Assembly (NCBI GenBank): GCA_963627465.1
Contig: CAVGBO010000045.1
Location: forward strand, 9,088 to 73,087
Reading direction: 5' to 3'
DNA from: CAKUFA01 sp963627465
GTDB lineage: Bacteria > Bacillota > Clostridia > Christensenellales > Aristaeellaceae
DNA: 64,000 nt
Positions 43,857-51,974 of this stretch are shown piece after piece. Position 1 is the first letter of the stretch, and each line of letters begins with the position of its first letter. A program made the position numbers and the translations under genes. Under the pieces are notes generated by a model, which did no database searches, was not told the DNA's origin, and saw only the letters and a list, made by a program, of their open reading frames with translations.

Positions 43857-45710
43857 ATGAACAAGCGCAGAATTCTGCTGCTATTGACGGTGGCTGTGTG
43901 GCTGGTGTCTGCCGCTGCGCTGGCGGATACCTATACGGTGCTGCGCTACAACGATACGGGCGCTGCCGTGCAGCAGCTGCAAACGGCGCTGAAGCAGTTG
44001 GGCTACAGTGTGGGCAGTGCGGACGGCAAGTATGGCTCTGCCACGGAGAAAGCCGTGCGCCAGTTTCAGCAGGATCATGCCCTGACGGTGGACGGCAAGG
44101 CGGGGCAGCAGACCCAGGCGCTGGTGTACCAGCTTGCTTCCGGCAGCTCTTCTTCTGACAGTACCTCCACCACCACAAGCAGCTATTTCAGCGGAAATTA
44201 TGACAAGCTGGAATACGGCAGCAAGGGCACCCGGGTGACTTTGCTGCAGCAGGCCTTGAATCAGCTGGGCTTTAGTGCCGGTAAGGCAGACGGCCGCTAC
44301 GGTACGGGTACCCAGCAGGCAGTAACGGCTTTCCAGCGTGCCCAGGGCTTGAGCGTGGACGGCAAAGCAGGCAAACAGACCCTGCAGCGGATGGAAAAGG
44401 TGCTGGCAGGGGAGGTCAGCAACGTGACCCCTGCGCCGGCAACCCCCACCCCTACGCCGAATCCTTACGGAACCGTTCCTTCCCGTACCCTGCGCAAGGG
44501 TTATCAGGGGGATGACGTGAAAAGCGTTCAGTCTCGGTTAAAGACCCTGAAATACTACACCGGCAAGGTGGATGGCAAGTACGGCACCGGCACCATGGCG
44601 GCGGTGTCTGCCTTCCAGGCGGCCAACGGACTCCATGCCGACGGCTTGGCCGGTACATCCACTTATAAAGTGCTGTATTCTGATGCGGCCATTGCCTATA
44701 GTGAAACAGTCGTGACCCCGACCCCTGCCAGCACCGTTCCCTCCAGAACCTTGCGTTCCGGCGATTCCGGTGATGATGTGAAGAACGTGCAAACCCGGCT
44801 GAAGGCCCTGGGCTACTATACCGGCACGGTGGACGGTAAGTATGGCACCGGCACGGTGGCGGCCATTGTCACCTTCCAGACCCAGAATGGTCTGAAGGTG
44901 GACGGTGCAGCAGGCAGCGGCACCTACAGTGTGCTGTTCTCTGACAATGCAAAGGAATACACCAAGACCGAAACTGCCGCACCTACGGCCACACCGGCGG
45001 CTACTCCATCCAGAACCCTGCGCTCCGGTGATACAGGGGATGATGTGAAGAGCGTGCAGACCCAGCTGAAAACCTTGGGCTACTACACCGGCTCGGTGGA
45101 TGGCAAGTATGGTTCCGGCACGGTATCCGCCATTGTGGCATTCCAGAAAAACAACAACCTGACCATGGATGGCGTAGCAGGCAGCGGAACCTATAAGGTG
45201 CTGTATTCCTCCTCAGCCAAGTCTGCCAGCGACAGCAGCAATTCCGGTTCCAGTGCCACAGCCCCTGATAAGAGCAAGATCAAGCTGATGTACTGGTACA
45301 CGGAGGTAAAGCCTATCCTGAAGGGCAAGAGCTCCATTTATGTCTATGATCCGGCAACAAGCATTGGCTTCACCCTGCACCTGTATTCGCTGGGGCGCCA
45401 CGCGGATGTAGAACCTATGACCGCTGACGATACGGCCAAGATGATGGAAGCCTTTGGCGGCGTTGTTGCCTGGGAGCCCGTCAAGTTCGTGTATGTCCTG
45501 CTCCCTAACGGGCAGTGGACGGTTGCCACCATGCACAACGTAGCTCACGGCGGACAGAGCATCAAGGATAACAACTTTAACGGACAGAACTGTGTCCACT
45601 TCCTGCGGGAAATGGCAGAGTGCGAAGCGGCCGACCCCAAGTACGGTGTGACCAACCAGAAAGCTATCCGGGCAGGCTGGAAAGCCCTCACCGGGGAAAC
45701 GGTGAATTAA
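43857..45710 (+). CDS. Secreted protein with five peptidoglycan-binding repeats
   Basis: 617 residues. Signal peptide ends ALA-DT. Five PG_binding_1 repeats follow (about residues 25-90, 115-180, 205-275, 295-365, 380-455), each with a LxxLGYY/F, DGKYGTGT, A-V-x-x-FQ and VDGxAG pattern. Thr/Pro-rich linkers separate them. The C-terminal 150 residues (from KIKLMYWYTEVKPI) form a domain found with such repeats in Clostridia, with a conserved His/Cys set (HNVAHGG, NGQNCVHFL) that could be catalytic. Probably a wall-bound hydrolase or scaffold. Confidence 0.9.
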   Translation: MNKRRILLLLTVAVWLVSAAALADTYTVLRYNDTGAAVQQLQTALKQLGYSVGSADGKYGSATEKAVRQFQQDHALTVDGKAGQQTQALVYQLASGSSSSDSTSTTTSSYFSGNYDKLEYGSKGTRVTLLQQALNQLGFSAGKADGRYGTGTQQAVTAFQRAQGLSVDGKAGKQTLQRMEKVLAGEVSNVTPAPATPTPTPNPYGTVPSRTLRKGYQGDDVKSVQSRLKTLKYYTGKVDGKYGTGTMAAVSAFQAANGLHADGLAGTSTYKVLYSDAAIAYSETVVTPTPASTVPSRTLRSGDSGDDVKNVQTRLKALGYYTGTVDGKYGTGTVAAIVTFQTQNGLKVDGAAGSGTYSVLFSDNAKEYTKTETAAPTATPAATPSRTLRSGDTGDDVKSVQTQLKTLGYYTGSVDGKYGSGTVSAIVAFQKNNNLTMDGVAGSGTYKVLYSSSAKSASDSSNSGSSATAPDKSKIKLMYWYTEVKPILKGKSSIYVYDPATSIGFTLHLYSLGRHADVEPMTADDTAKMMEAFGGVVAWEPVKFVYVLLPNGQWTVATMHNVAHGGQSIKDNNFNGQNCVHFLREMAECEAADPKYGVTNQKAIRAGWKALTGETVN

Positions 45711-45716
45711 ATGAAC

Positions 45717-45756
45717 AAGCGGGAGGATTCGCATGCAGCGTTTCCTCCCGCTTTCA
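45717..45756. terminator. Bidirectional terminator between convergent genes
   Basis: AAGCGGGAGGA pairs with TCCTCCCGCTT around a 14-base loop. Confidence 0.8.
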
Positions 45757-45773
45757 TGTGCCTTTACTGAACC

Positions 45774-47105
45774 TTACGCTCTTTCCGGCAAGGCGGCGGT
45801 TTCTTTCTTCATCATGGCGACTACGTAGAACATGACCACCAATTCGGTGATGGGCATGACGTACCACAAGGAGTCTGCCCCAACGACTGTTGGAAGCAGC
45901 AGAATCAATGCGCCGCTGATGACCAGTCCTCTTGCCACGGAGACCACGAAAGCCACAGAGGGCTTCATGATGGCCTGGAAGTAGTAGGTGGAGAAAATGT
46001 TCAACGGCAGCAGCAGAAAGGAAAGGGCATAGGCACGGATAATGTCGGGTGCCATGGCTAGAATCTCGTCGGTAGGGGTCATGAAGATGCGGATGTAGAG
46101 CTGAGGCACCGCCATGCTGAGAACTGTCCAGAACAGGCCGAAGAAGGAGGTCGTCCACAGGGCAAAGCGCAGGGTTTCCCGGATGCGCCCGCCCTTGCCT
46201 GCACCGTAGTTGGTGGAGATGATGGGCTGGGCAGCCTGCCCCACGCTGTAGGCACAGCACTGCACAAAGGTGCTCACGTTGATGATGGGGCCATAGATGG
46301 CCAGGGCATTGGTGCCAAGGTACTTCATAATCTGCCGATTGAACAGTACCGTCAGGATGCCCATGGCCACGTCAATGAAGAAAGTGGAAAATCCGGTTAC
46401 GGTGATTTCCTTCAGCTTCCGTAGGATGCCGGTGGGCTTCACAAGCCGCAGGGTGTTGGTCTTCTTTACAAAATGGGTCAGCATCACAAGGAAGGAAATG
46501 GCGGAGCCGATGGCGGTTGCCAGTCCGGCACCGTAAATGCCCATATCGCAGGTGAACACGAAAAAGTAATCGCCGAAAATATTGAAGATGCCCCCGGATA
46601 GCACGCCGAAGGTGGCCAAGCCCGGATCGTTATCGTTCCGCAGGAAGGCTGCCAGCATTTGATTAAACAGGAACAGGGGGAAGACCCACAGGATGGGTAT
46701 CATGTAGGTTTCGGCCATGGTCAGCAGCGTTTCATCCGCACCGAAGAAGGTGAGCACAGGCTTTTCAAAGCAGAAAATGCCCACCCAGCTTAGAACGGCC
46801 AGCAGCACCGAGCCAATGACGGAAACGGTAAAATACTGCATTTCACTGCTGTCATGGACAGCGTTGCTGCCCCGCTTGGTGCTGAAAATCACGCTGCCGC
46901 CGATGCCCATCAGCAGCCCCAGACTGTAGATGATGTTCCACACCGGGGCTACCACCGCCAGTGCCGCCGTGCCGTTGGGACCGTGATACTGCCCCACCAT
47001 GGCCATATCCACAACGCCGTAGATGCAGGAGATCAGCGCACTGCCAAAGGCAGCACTCAGGTACTTGAAGTAAAGGGACTTGACTTTGCCATTCAGCAAA
47101 TCCAT
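45774..47105 (-). CDS. MATE family multidrug efflux transporter
   Basis: 443 residues, twelve membrane segments. ATG 47105 follows AAAAGGAGG. Typical MATE marks: VVDMAMVGQYHGPNGTAA in helix 1-2, LRNDNDPGLATFGVLSGGIFNI, and the second-half mirror VGQAAQPIISTNYGAG. Likely exports drugs or metabolites with Na+ or H+. An intrinsic terminator and a translated-looking leader ORF lie between its promoter and its start, pointing to attenuation control. Confidence 0.94.
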   Translation of the reverse strand: MDLLNGKVKSLYFKYLSAAFGSALISCIYGVVDMAMVGQYHGPNGTAALAVVAPVWNIIYSLGLLMGIGGSVIFSTKRGSNAVHDSSEMQYFTVSVIGSVLLAVLSWVGIFCFEKPVLTFFGADETLLTMAETYMIPILWVFPLFLFNQMLAAFLRNDNDPGLATFGVLSGGIFNIFGDYFFVFTCDMGIYGAGLATAIGSAISFLVMLTHFVKKTNTLRLVKPTGILRKLKEITVTGFSTFFIDVAMGILTVLFNRQIMKYLGTNALAIYGPIINVSTFVQCCAYSVGQAAQPIISTNYGAGKGGRIRETLRFALWTTSFFGLFWTVLSMAVPQLYIRIFMTPTDEILAMAPDIIRAYALSFLLLPLNIFSTYYFQAIMKPSVAFVVSVARGLVISGALILLLPTVVGADSLWYVMPITELVVMFYVVAMMKKETAALPERA

Positions 47106-47179
47106 GTTCGTTTCCTCCTTTTGCAAAAAAAAAGCCGGATCAGGAACAGACATTTCAGTCTGCGCCTTATCCGGCTCAT
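47093..47179 (-). CDS. Putative 28-residue Arg-rich leader peptide of the MATE gene
   Basis: ATG 47179 has AAAGGA four bases upstream. The peptide begins MSRIRRRL and is rich in Arg, Leu and Phe. Its frame runs through the whole terminator stem and T9 tract and ends with a TGA inside codons 4-5 of the MATE gene. Translation would therefore pass through the attenuator hairpin. A ribosome entering the stem could block terminator formation. Existence of the peptide is inferred from position only. Confidence 0.45.
   Translation of the reverse strand: MSRIRRRLKCLFLIRLFFCKRRKRTWIC
47125..47176 (-). terminator. Attenuator hairpin in the MATE leader
   Basis: Minus-strand AGCCGGAT pairs with ATCCGGCT, with an inner CAGAC/GTCTG helix, followed by nine Ts. 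It lies about 35 bases after the expected transcription start and 20 bases before the MATE start codon, so it sits inside the leader rather than behind a gene. Confidence 0.85.
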
Positions 47180-47218
47180 GTTTCCTTTGAACAGATTGCC
47201 CTCCGACGAACAAGTGCC

Positions 47219-47246
47219 ATTGTAACAGATTCAAATTGATTGTCAA
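47219..47246 (-). promoter_or_regulatory. Promoter of the MATE gene
   Basis: Minus-strand TTGACA (47241-47246), 16-base spacer, TACAAT (47219-47224). Confidence 0.8.
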
Positions 47247-47255
47247 GGGGGCAAT

Positions 47256-47750
47256 TTACAAAAGGGTAACGATCCCTGCGGTCAGGGCTGCAACGATAGC
47301 AAAGATCGGAATGCCGCGAAGGAAAGAGTCCACATGCATGGCAGGATCCTGATAGGCTTCCTTTTCCGGCAGGAACGAGAAGCGAATCCGGCGGGTATTC
47401 CGCCACCAAATTAGGTCAATCACCAGCAGGTCGAAAAGCCCCAGCCCTTCCCCTAACCAGAGGAAGTACAGGAAGGCGGACAGGTAGCTGTCCAGTGCCA
47501 GAACGCTTTTCAGCACAATGCCCAGCAGGGAAAAGACCACCGTAAACAGCACCAGGTTGCTGATGAGCACCGTCATCACAGGCTTCTCTGCAGGAACCTT
47601 GTCCGCCAGAGACTTTTCCGCACGCACCCGCTCCTGAACCTTCTTGGGATAGGAACGGAGTCCAAACAGGTTCTTCTGATCGCCGCCGGTGCACAGGAAG
47701 CAGATGCCCCAGTACAGCAGGTAGAACAGCACAGCAACAAGAATTCTCAT
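47256..47750 (-). CDS. Membrane protein of unknown function
   Basis: 164 residues with about four hydrophobic segments (1-20, 65-85, 90-112, 147-163) and basic loops. ATG 47750 is 9 bases from AGGAGGG; the upstream GTG and ATG are too close. No family recognised. It has its own good promoter. No terminator is evident before the MATE promoter, which begins 10 bases after its stop. Confidence 0.75.
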   Translation of the reverse strand: MRILVAVLFYLLYWGICFLCTGGDQKNLFGLRSYPKKVQERVRAEKSLADKVPAEKPVMTVLISNLVLFTVVFSLLGIVLKSVLALDSYLSAFLYFLWLGEGLGLFDLLVIDLIWWRNTRRIRFSFLPEKEAYQDPAMHVDSFLRGIPIFAIVAALTAGIVTLL

Positions 47751-47772
47751 GACCATCACCCTCCTATGGGTG

Positions 47773-47802
47773 ATTATACAAGACTAACTGCTTGTAAGTC
47801 AA
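47773..47802 (-). promoter_or_regulatory. Promoter of the membrane protein gene
   Basis: Minus-strand TTGACT (47797-47802), 18-base spacer, TATAAT (47773-47778). Confidence 0.75.
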
Positions 47803-47838
47803 GGGAATGGCTCGGGAACTTGGTGAACTGCTTGCTCC

Positions 47839-48162
47839 TCAGAAAACCACCACCAGCAGCATCTTGAACCGCTCCTGCCCGAACACGGCATGGGGATGAC
47901 CGGCAGGCATTACGATGGATTCGCCTTCGTGGAGCTCGTAATCCACCCCGTCAATGGTGATCCGACCAACGCCGTCCAGGCAGGTAACGAAAGCATCGCC
48001 GCCGGAAGCGTGGGTGCTGATTTCTTCGCCCTTATCGAAAGAGAACAGGGTAACGCTGACGGCACGGTTCTGCGCCAGGGTCTTGCTGACCACCTGACCA
48101 TCCTGATAAGCAACTTGCTCTTTTAGCACCAGAATCTGGGATTTGTCAATATTCTTCATCAT
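47839..48162 (-). CDS. Single-domain cupin protein
   Basis: 107-residue cupin with metal-ligand motifs SFDKGEEISTHASGGDAF (His in motif 1) and EGESIVMPAGHPHAVF (His in motif 2). Small cupins of this type are common next to Crp/Fnr regulators and ferredoxins in anaerobes; role unknown, perhaps redox or metabolite sensing. It follows the ferredoxin-domain gene by 18 bases with AAGGAGG, so both are one transcript. Confidence 0.9.
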   Translation of the reverse strand: MMKNIDKSQILVLKEQVAYQDGQVVSKTLAQNRAVSVTLFSFDKGEEISTHASGGDAFVTCLDGVGRITIDGVDYELHEGESIVMPAGHPHAVFGQERFKMLLVVVF

Positions 48163-48180
48163 GGGAATCTTCCTCCTTCA

Positions 48181-48900
48181 TTATCGGTCGATGATGTGAC
48201 CGTCAATAGAAATGGTAACCACCTGCCAAGGGATGAATTTGCCGCTCTGCTGCAAGGCTTTCTTGGCAGCCATCTCCAGTCCGCCGCAGCAGGGAACTTC
48301 CATGCGCACAACGGTAACACTCTTGATGTCGTTACTGCGGATGATTTCCGTCAGCTTTTCGCTGTAATCAACGGCATCCAGCTTGGGGCAGCCGATGAGG
48401 GTAATCCGTCCCTGCATGAACTCCTGATGCATGTTGGCATAGGCATAGGCGGTGCAGTCGGCGGCAATGAGCAGCTTTGCATCCTTGAAATAGGGAGCGT
48501 TGACAGGGACAAGCTTGATCTGGCAGGGCCACTGACCTAGCTGAGAGGTCATGGCACCAGCTGAGGTCTGCACCGGCGCACTGGCCTGGGGATGCAGCTG
48601 CCGCATCTGCTTGCCGGGGCAGCCGTGGAAGGCAGGGGCTGCCGCCTTTTGCTGCTGCTCCTTCTTGGCTTTGTTGGCCATGACGGCAGCCTCATCATAG
48701 GCGGCGGCTTCCCGCTCGGTAAAGGTAATGGCGCCGGTGGGGCAGTTGGGCAGGCAGTCTCCCATGCCGTCGCAATAGTCGTCCCGCATGAGCTTGGCCT
48801 TGCCATTCACCATTTCAATAGCGTTCTCGTGGCAGGCGCTTGCGCAGGCGCCGCAGCCGTTGCACTTATCTTCATCAATGTGGATAATTCTGCGGATCAT
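48181..48900 (-). CDS. 4Fe-4S ferredoxin-domain iron-sulfur protein
   Basis: 239 residues. N-terminal bacterial-ferredoxin part: CNGCGACASACHENAI (first 4Fe-4S set) and a second set with longer spacing CDGMGDCLPNCPTGAI. Then an Ala/Gln-rich linker and a C-terminal domain with CPGKQMRQLHP, DCTAYAY, GCPKLD and EVPCCGG, more Cys residues that could bind another cluster. Related proteins pair with cupins and Crp/Fnr regulators in Clostridia. A redox or electron-transfer role is inferred. Divergent from the regulator gene. Confidence 0.88.
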   Translation of the reverse strand: MIRRIIHIDEDKCNGCGACASACHENAIEMVNGKAKLMRDDYCDGMGDCLPNCPTGAITFTEREAAAYDEAAVMANKAKKEQQQKAAAPAFHGCPGKQMRQLHPQASAPVQTSAGAMTSQLGQWPCQIKLVPVNAPYFKDAKLLIAADCTAYAYANMHQEFMQGRITLIGCPKLDAVDYSEKLTEIIRSNDIKSVTVVRMEVPCCGGLEMAAKKALQQSGKFIPWQVVTISIDGHIIDR

Positions 48901-48943
48901 GATGAACTCCTCCTTTGAAGCCCCGTGGGCGTCAATGTTTTGC

Positions 48944-48972
48944 TTGATTCAGCATCCTTAGTATAGTACAAT
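48944..48972 (+). promoter_or_regulatory. Promoter of the Crp/Fnr regulator gene
   Basis: TTGATT (48944-48949), 17-base spacer, TACAAT (48967-48972). The palindrome at 48987-49002 lies just past the expected start site. Confidence 0.65.
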
Positions 48973-48986
48973 CAGCACAGAACATC

Positions 48987-49002
48987 CGTTGTTTTAACAA
49001 CG
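48987..49002. promoter_or_regulatory. Perfect 16-bp palindrome, candidate Crp/Fnr operator
   Basis: CGTTGTTTTAACAACG is a perfect inverted repeat with the size of Crp/Fnr sites. It lies between the divergent regulator and ferredoxin genes. Relative to a minus-strand -10 TATACT (48960-48965), its centre falls near -41.5, the class II activator position. Relative to the plus-strand promoter it lies downstream of the start, where it would repress. Confidence 0.7.
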
Positions 49003-49014
49003 AAAGGAGCACTC

Positions 49015-49680
49015 ATGGGAAAAATAGCTGCGCCCCTGTTGGCAGGCTTGACGGACGAAGAGCAGGAAGGTATGCTGGCAAGCCCCTGCTGCCGTCAGGC
49101 AACGTATCAAAAAGGAGAGACCATTTTCCGTGCCGGGAGCATGACCAAGGAAATGGGCATGGTGCTTCAAGGCATGGTGTACATTGAAAACATTGACCTG
49201 TGGGGGGATCGCTCCATTCTCAGCAGCGTTTCCGAAGGGCAGGTGTTCGGGGAAACCTACGCCTTGTGCCGGGAACCCCTGATGGTGGACGCTGTAGCGG
49301 CGGAGGACTGCACCCTGCTGTTCCTGCACACGGAAAAGCTCCTGCAGGCACAGGAGGCTCAGGAACCTTGGGCGATGAAGGTCATGGGGAATATGCTCCG
49401 GGTATCCATGCAGAAGAACCTGACCCTGTCCACCCGCATCTTCTGCACCTCTGGGAAAACCATCCGCAGCCGACTGCTGACCTACCTGACCTATCAGTCC
49501 ATGAAAAGCGGAAGCACTACGTTTCAAATTCCCTTTAACCGGCAGCAGCTGGCAGATTACCTGAACCTTGACCGAAGCGCCCTATCCAAGGAGCTGGGGA
49601 AAATGCAGCAGGAAGGGCTGATTACCTTCTACAAAAATTCTTTCAAGCTGTGCCAAAGCCTGACGCACGACGATACATAA
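49015..49680 (+). CDS. Crp/Fnr-family transcriptional regulator
   Basis: 221 residues. Cyclic-nucleotide-like beta-roll (about 20-120) with KGETIFRAGS and GQVFGETYAL, a dimer helix, and a C-terminal winged helix with FNRQQLADYLNLDRSALSKEL, where the recognition helix contains R-S-A. Two adjacent Cys (PCCRQ, about 24-25) lie near the N-terminus but the full Fnr four-Cys set is absent. Typical regulator of ferredoxin/cupin or hydroxylamine-reductase-type genes in anaerobes; GGAG site precedes the ATG. Confidence 0.93.
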   Translation: MGKIAAPLLAGLTDEEQEGMLASPCCRQATYQKGETIFRAGSMTKEMGMVLQGMVYIENIDLWGDRSILSSVSEGQVFGETYALCREPLMVDAVAAEDCTLLFLHTEKLLQAQEAQEPWAMKVMGNMLRVSMQKNLTLSTRIFCTSGKTIRSRLLTYLTYQSMKSGSTTFQIPFNRQQLADYLNLDRSALSKELGKMQQEGLITFYKNSFKLCQSLTHDDT

Positions 49681-49712
49681 AAAAGACGCAAACGACAAAC
49701 GTCTGCGCCTTT
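49681..49712. terminator. Bidirectional terminator
   Basis: GACGCAAACG and CGTCTGCGCC form an imperfect stem with an A run on the left; on the minus strand it ends in TTTTTT behind the MFS gene. Confidence 0.8.
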
Positions 49713-49720
49713 GAAATCCA

Positions 49721-50905
49721 TTATGCCTTGGCCTTGCTTTTTCCGGCCAGCTTAAGACCGATTAGCAACAGAACCGGGAAAACCACTGCCGTCAAAATGC
49801 CCATGCGCAGGTTGTCGCCAAATACGCCGGACATAAGCCCTGCCAGGGTGGGGCCGCCGGAGCAGCCTACGTCCCCGGCCAAGGCCAGCATGGCGAACAA
49901 AGCCGTGCCGCCGCCACGGATGGTCACAGCTGCCTTGCTGAAGGTGCCAGGCCACAGGATGCCTACGGAGAATCCGCAAACGGCGCAGCCTGCCAGGCTG
50001 ATCACCGGGTTGGGAATCAGGGAAATGCACAGGTAGGAGGCAATGCAAAGCAGGCAGCTGAAGGTCATGAACCGATCCAAGTCCATCTTATCGCCGAACT
50101 TGCCGTAGATCAGCCGCGAAAGTCCCATCAGGAAAGCAAAAGCCATGGGGCCGGTCAGGTCGCCTACGGTTTTGCTGACGCCCAGTCCCTGCTCCGCAAA
50201 GGTGGAGGCCCACTGACTGACGGATTGCTCGGCAGCACCGGCGCAGGCCATCATGAGCATCAGCACCCAGAACATCTTGTTGCAAAGCAGCTCTTTCAGG
50301 GAGAGTCCCTTTTCGCCTTCCTCATTCAGGGAGTAAATGGGCGCCTTGGCGAAGAGGATCATGTTGGCTACGGGAATCACCGCCCACAGCAGGGCAAGAA
50401 TCTTCCAATGCTGAATGCCGAAGATGCTGAAGAACACCGTGGACAGCAGCACAACCCCCATGTGTCCCCAGCAGTAGAAGGAGTGAAGCAGGCTCATGGC
50501 CTTCTCCTTGTGCTCGGTAGGGCATGCCTCCAGAATGGGGCTGATCAGTACCTCGATCAATCCGCCGCCGACGGCATAAATGCCCACCGCAATCAGGATG
50601 CCTGCAAAGGCGTCGGGCAGCACTTCCGGCAGGATGGTCAGCAGCACCAGCCCCAGGGCGGACATGGCGTGGGCGATCAGGATGGAGATCCTGTACCCGA
50701 TCCGATCTACAAACTTGGCGGACAGAAGATCAATCAGCAGCTGAATGGCGAAGTTGATGGTAATGAGCATGGTGATCTTCGCCAGAGGAATCTGATAGGT
50801 GGTCTGGAATGTGACGAACAGCAGCGGCACAAAGTTGTTGACAATGGCCTGCACAATGTAGCCGATGAAGCAGGCGTACATGGTTTTCTGGTAATTCGGT
50901 TTCAA
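49721..50905 (-). CDS. Major facilitator superfamily transporter
   Basis: 394 residues, twelve membrane segments. The start is a TTG at 50905, the first start codon behind GGGAGGGAAAGGGC; no ATG is available in frame. MFS loop 2-3 reads SAKFVDRIGYRISI, mirrored by GKFGDKMDLDRFM in the second half. The cytoplasmic loop between helices 6 and 7 is short. Resembles sugar or fucose-permease-like carriers (FucP-type group), substrate not certain. Confidence 0.88.
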   Translation of the reverse strand: MKPNYQKTMYACFIGYIVQAIVNNFVPLLFVTFQTTYQIPLAKITMLITINFAIQLLIDLLSAKFVDRIGYRISILIAHAMSALGLVLLTILPEVLPDAFAGILIAVGIYAVGGGLIEVLISPILEACPTEHKEKAMSLLHSFYCWGHMGVVLLSTVFFSIFGIQHWKILALLWAVIPVANMILFAKAPIYSLNEEGEKGLSLKELLCNKMFWVLMLMMACAGAAEQSVSQWASTFAEQGLGVSKTVGDLTGPMAFAFLMGLSRLIYGKFGDKMDLDRFMTFSCLLCIASYLCISLIPNPVISLAGCAVCGFSVGILWPGTFSKAAVTIRGGGTALFAMLALAGDVGCSGGPTLAGLMSGVFGDNLRMGILTAVVFPVLLLIGLKLAGKSKAKA

Positions 50906-50989
50906 GCCCTTTCCCTCCCATAAAACATCAGCAGGGATTATAGCCGAAAACCTGACCAATGTCACGGAGAAATTTTCGCCTGTGCGCCC

Positions 50990-51760
50990 TTACTGCAAGA
51001 AGGACAATTCCGGCATGGCGTCCTTTTCCATGATGGTGAGCAGCATTTGGGCGAATCCCTTAGGATCACGAATCTGATACTGCATGTGATCAGCATCCTT
51101 GAACACCGGATAGTGCGCCTTGGGGTAGGCCTTCATGACGGCATCCCGGTACTTGAAGTGATCCTCCTTGCTGCCAAACTCGAAGAAGCAATGGGCTTGC
51201 AGACTTTCCGGCAGGGCAGGGAAGGGGGCGTTCACCAGACTGTCTCCCATTTGCCGGTGCATGTTGCCGTAGGTTAGACCCTGACCGGCGGTGATGAAGT
51301 AGGGCTTGATGTTGTCATCATCGCACCACATGATCTTCTTCAGGGTTTTACCCTTGGACCAGTACAGGCTCTTGATGGCCAGGTACAGGAAGGGCACCAT
51401 GATGTGCCGGGTGACGCTGCCGATTTGGGCAAACTGTCCGCCGTCGATGAACACATGCGCAACCGGCACCTTGGTTTGGGATAAGAACGCAACGGCTAAA
51501 TCTGCTCCGATAGAGGAAGCAACCACCAAGGCCAGCCGGGTGACGCCCTGCTCCTTCAGGAAGGATTCCACCTGACGGATCTCATCCGCCTTGCTGACGT
51601 ACTTCTGCCCCGGGCAGTACACCGTTGACGTGGGCATGATGCAGAAATAGTGCTGCTTCAGCACATCGGCCACAGGTTCGCTGCTGTCACCAACAACCCC
51701 CATGGCATGGAAGAAGAGCACGGCCGGATTCGTGGACTGACCCAGTGTTTTGAACAGCAT
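50990..51760 (-). CDS. Cytoplasmic alpha/beta hydrolase
   Basis: 256 residues without signal peptide. FFHAMG (oxyanion region), VVASSIGADLAV with the nucleophile Ser (about 83), an acid in FGSKEDHF and His in DADHMQYQ. Likely esterase/lipase family of unknown substrate. GAGGAG precedes the ATG. Confidence 0.8.
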   Translation of the reverse strand: MLFKTLGQSTNPAVLFFHAMGVVGDSSEPVADVLKQHYFCIMPTSTVYCPGQKYVSKADEIRQVESFLKEQGVTRLALVVASSIGADLAVAFLSQTKVPVAHVFIDGGQFAQIGSVTRHIMVPFLYLAIKSLYWSKGKTLKKIMWCDDDNIKPYFITAGQGLTYGNMHRQMGDSLVNAPFPALPESLQAHCFFEFGSKEDHFKYRDAVMKAYPKAHYPVFKDADHMQYQIRDPKGFAQMLLTIMEKDAMPELSFLQ

Positions 51761-51923
51761 CGGAACATCTCCTCAATCGTATGATAATGACGTTAGTTCT
51801 GCCTAACCTCGCGGCTTTTGAAAAGCTGCTTGGCGCAGCCTCTGGATTCCTTTCTTATTCTATCACGCTCCAAGGGGAAAAGCAATCATCGGACAAACGT
51901 TCGCAAGGGAGGGGATGAAAAAC

Positions 51924-51952
51924 TTGCGTTCATTCGTTAAATGCTGTACAAT
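51924..51952 (+). promoter_or_regulatory. Promoter upstream of the secreted DUF3298-like gene
   Basis: TTGCGT (51924-51929), 17-base spacer, TACAAT (51947-51952). Confidence 0.65.
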
Positions 51953-51974
51953 AAGAATCCGACGGAGGGCCGGT

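Noticed and set aside
47180..47221. Alternative 14-residue MATE leader peptide starting MALVRRR
   Set aside because: Its ATG overlaps the -10 hexamer of the MATE promoter and would not be transcribed from it.
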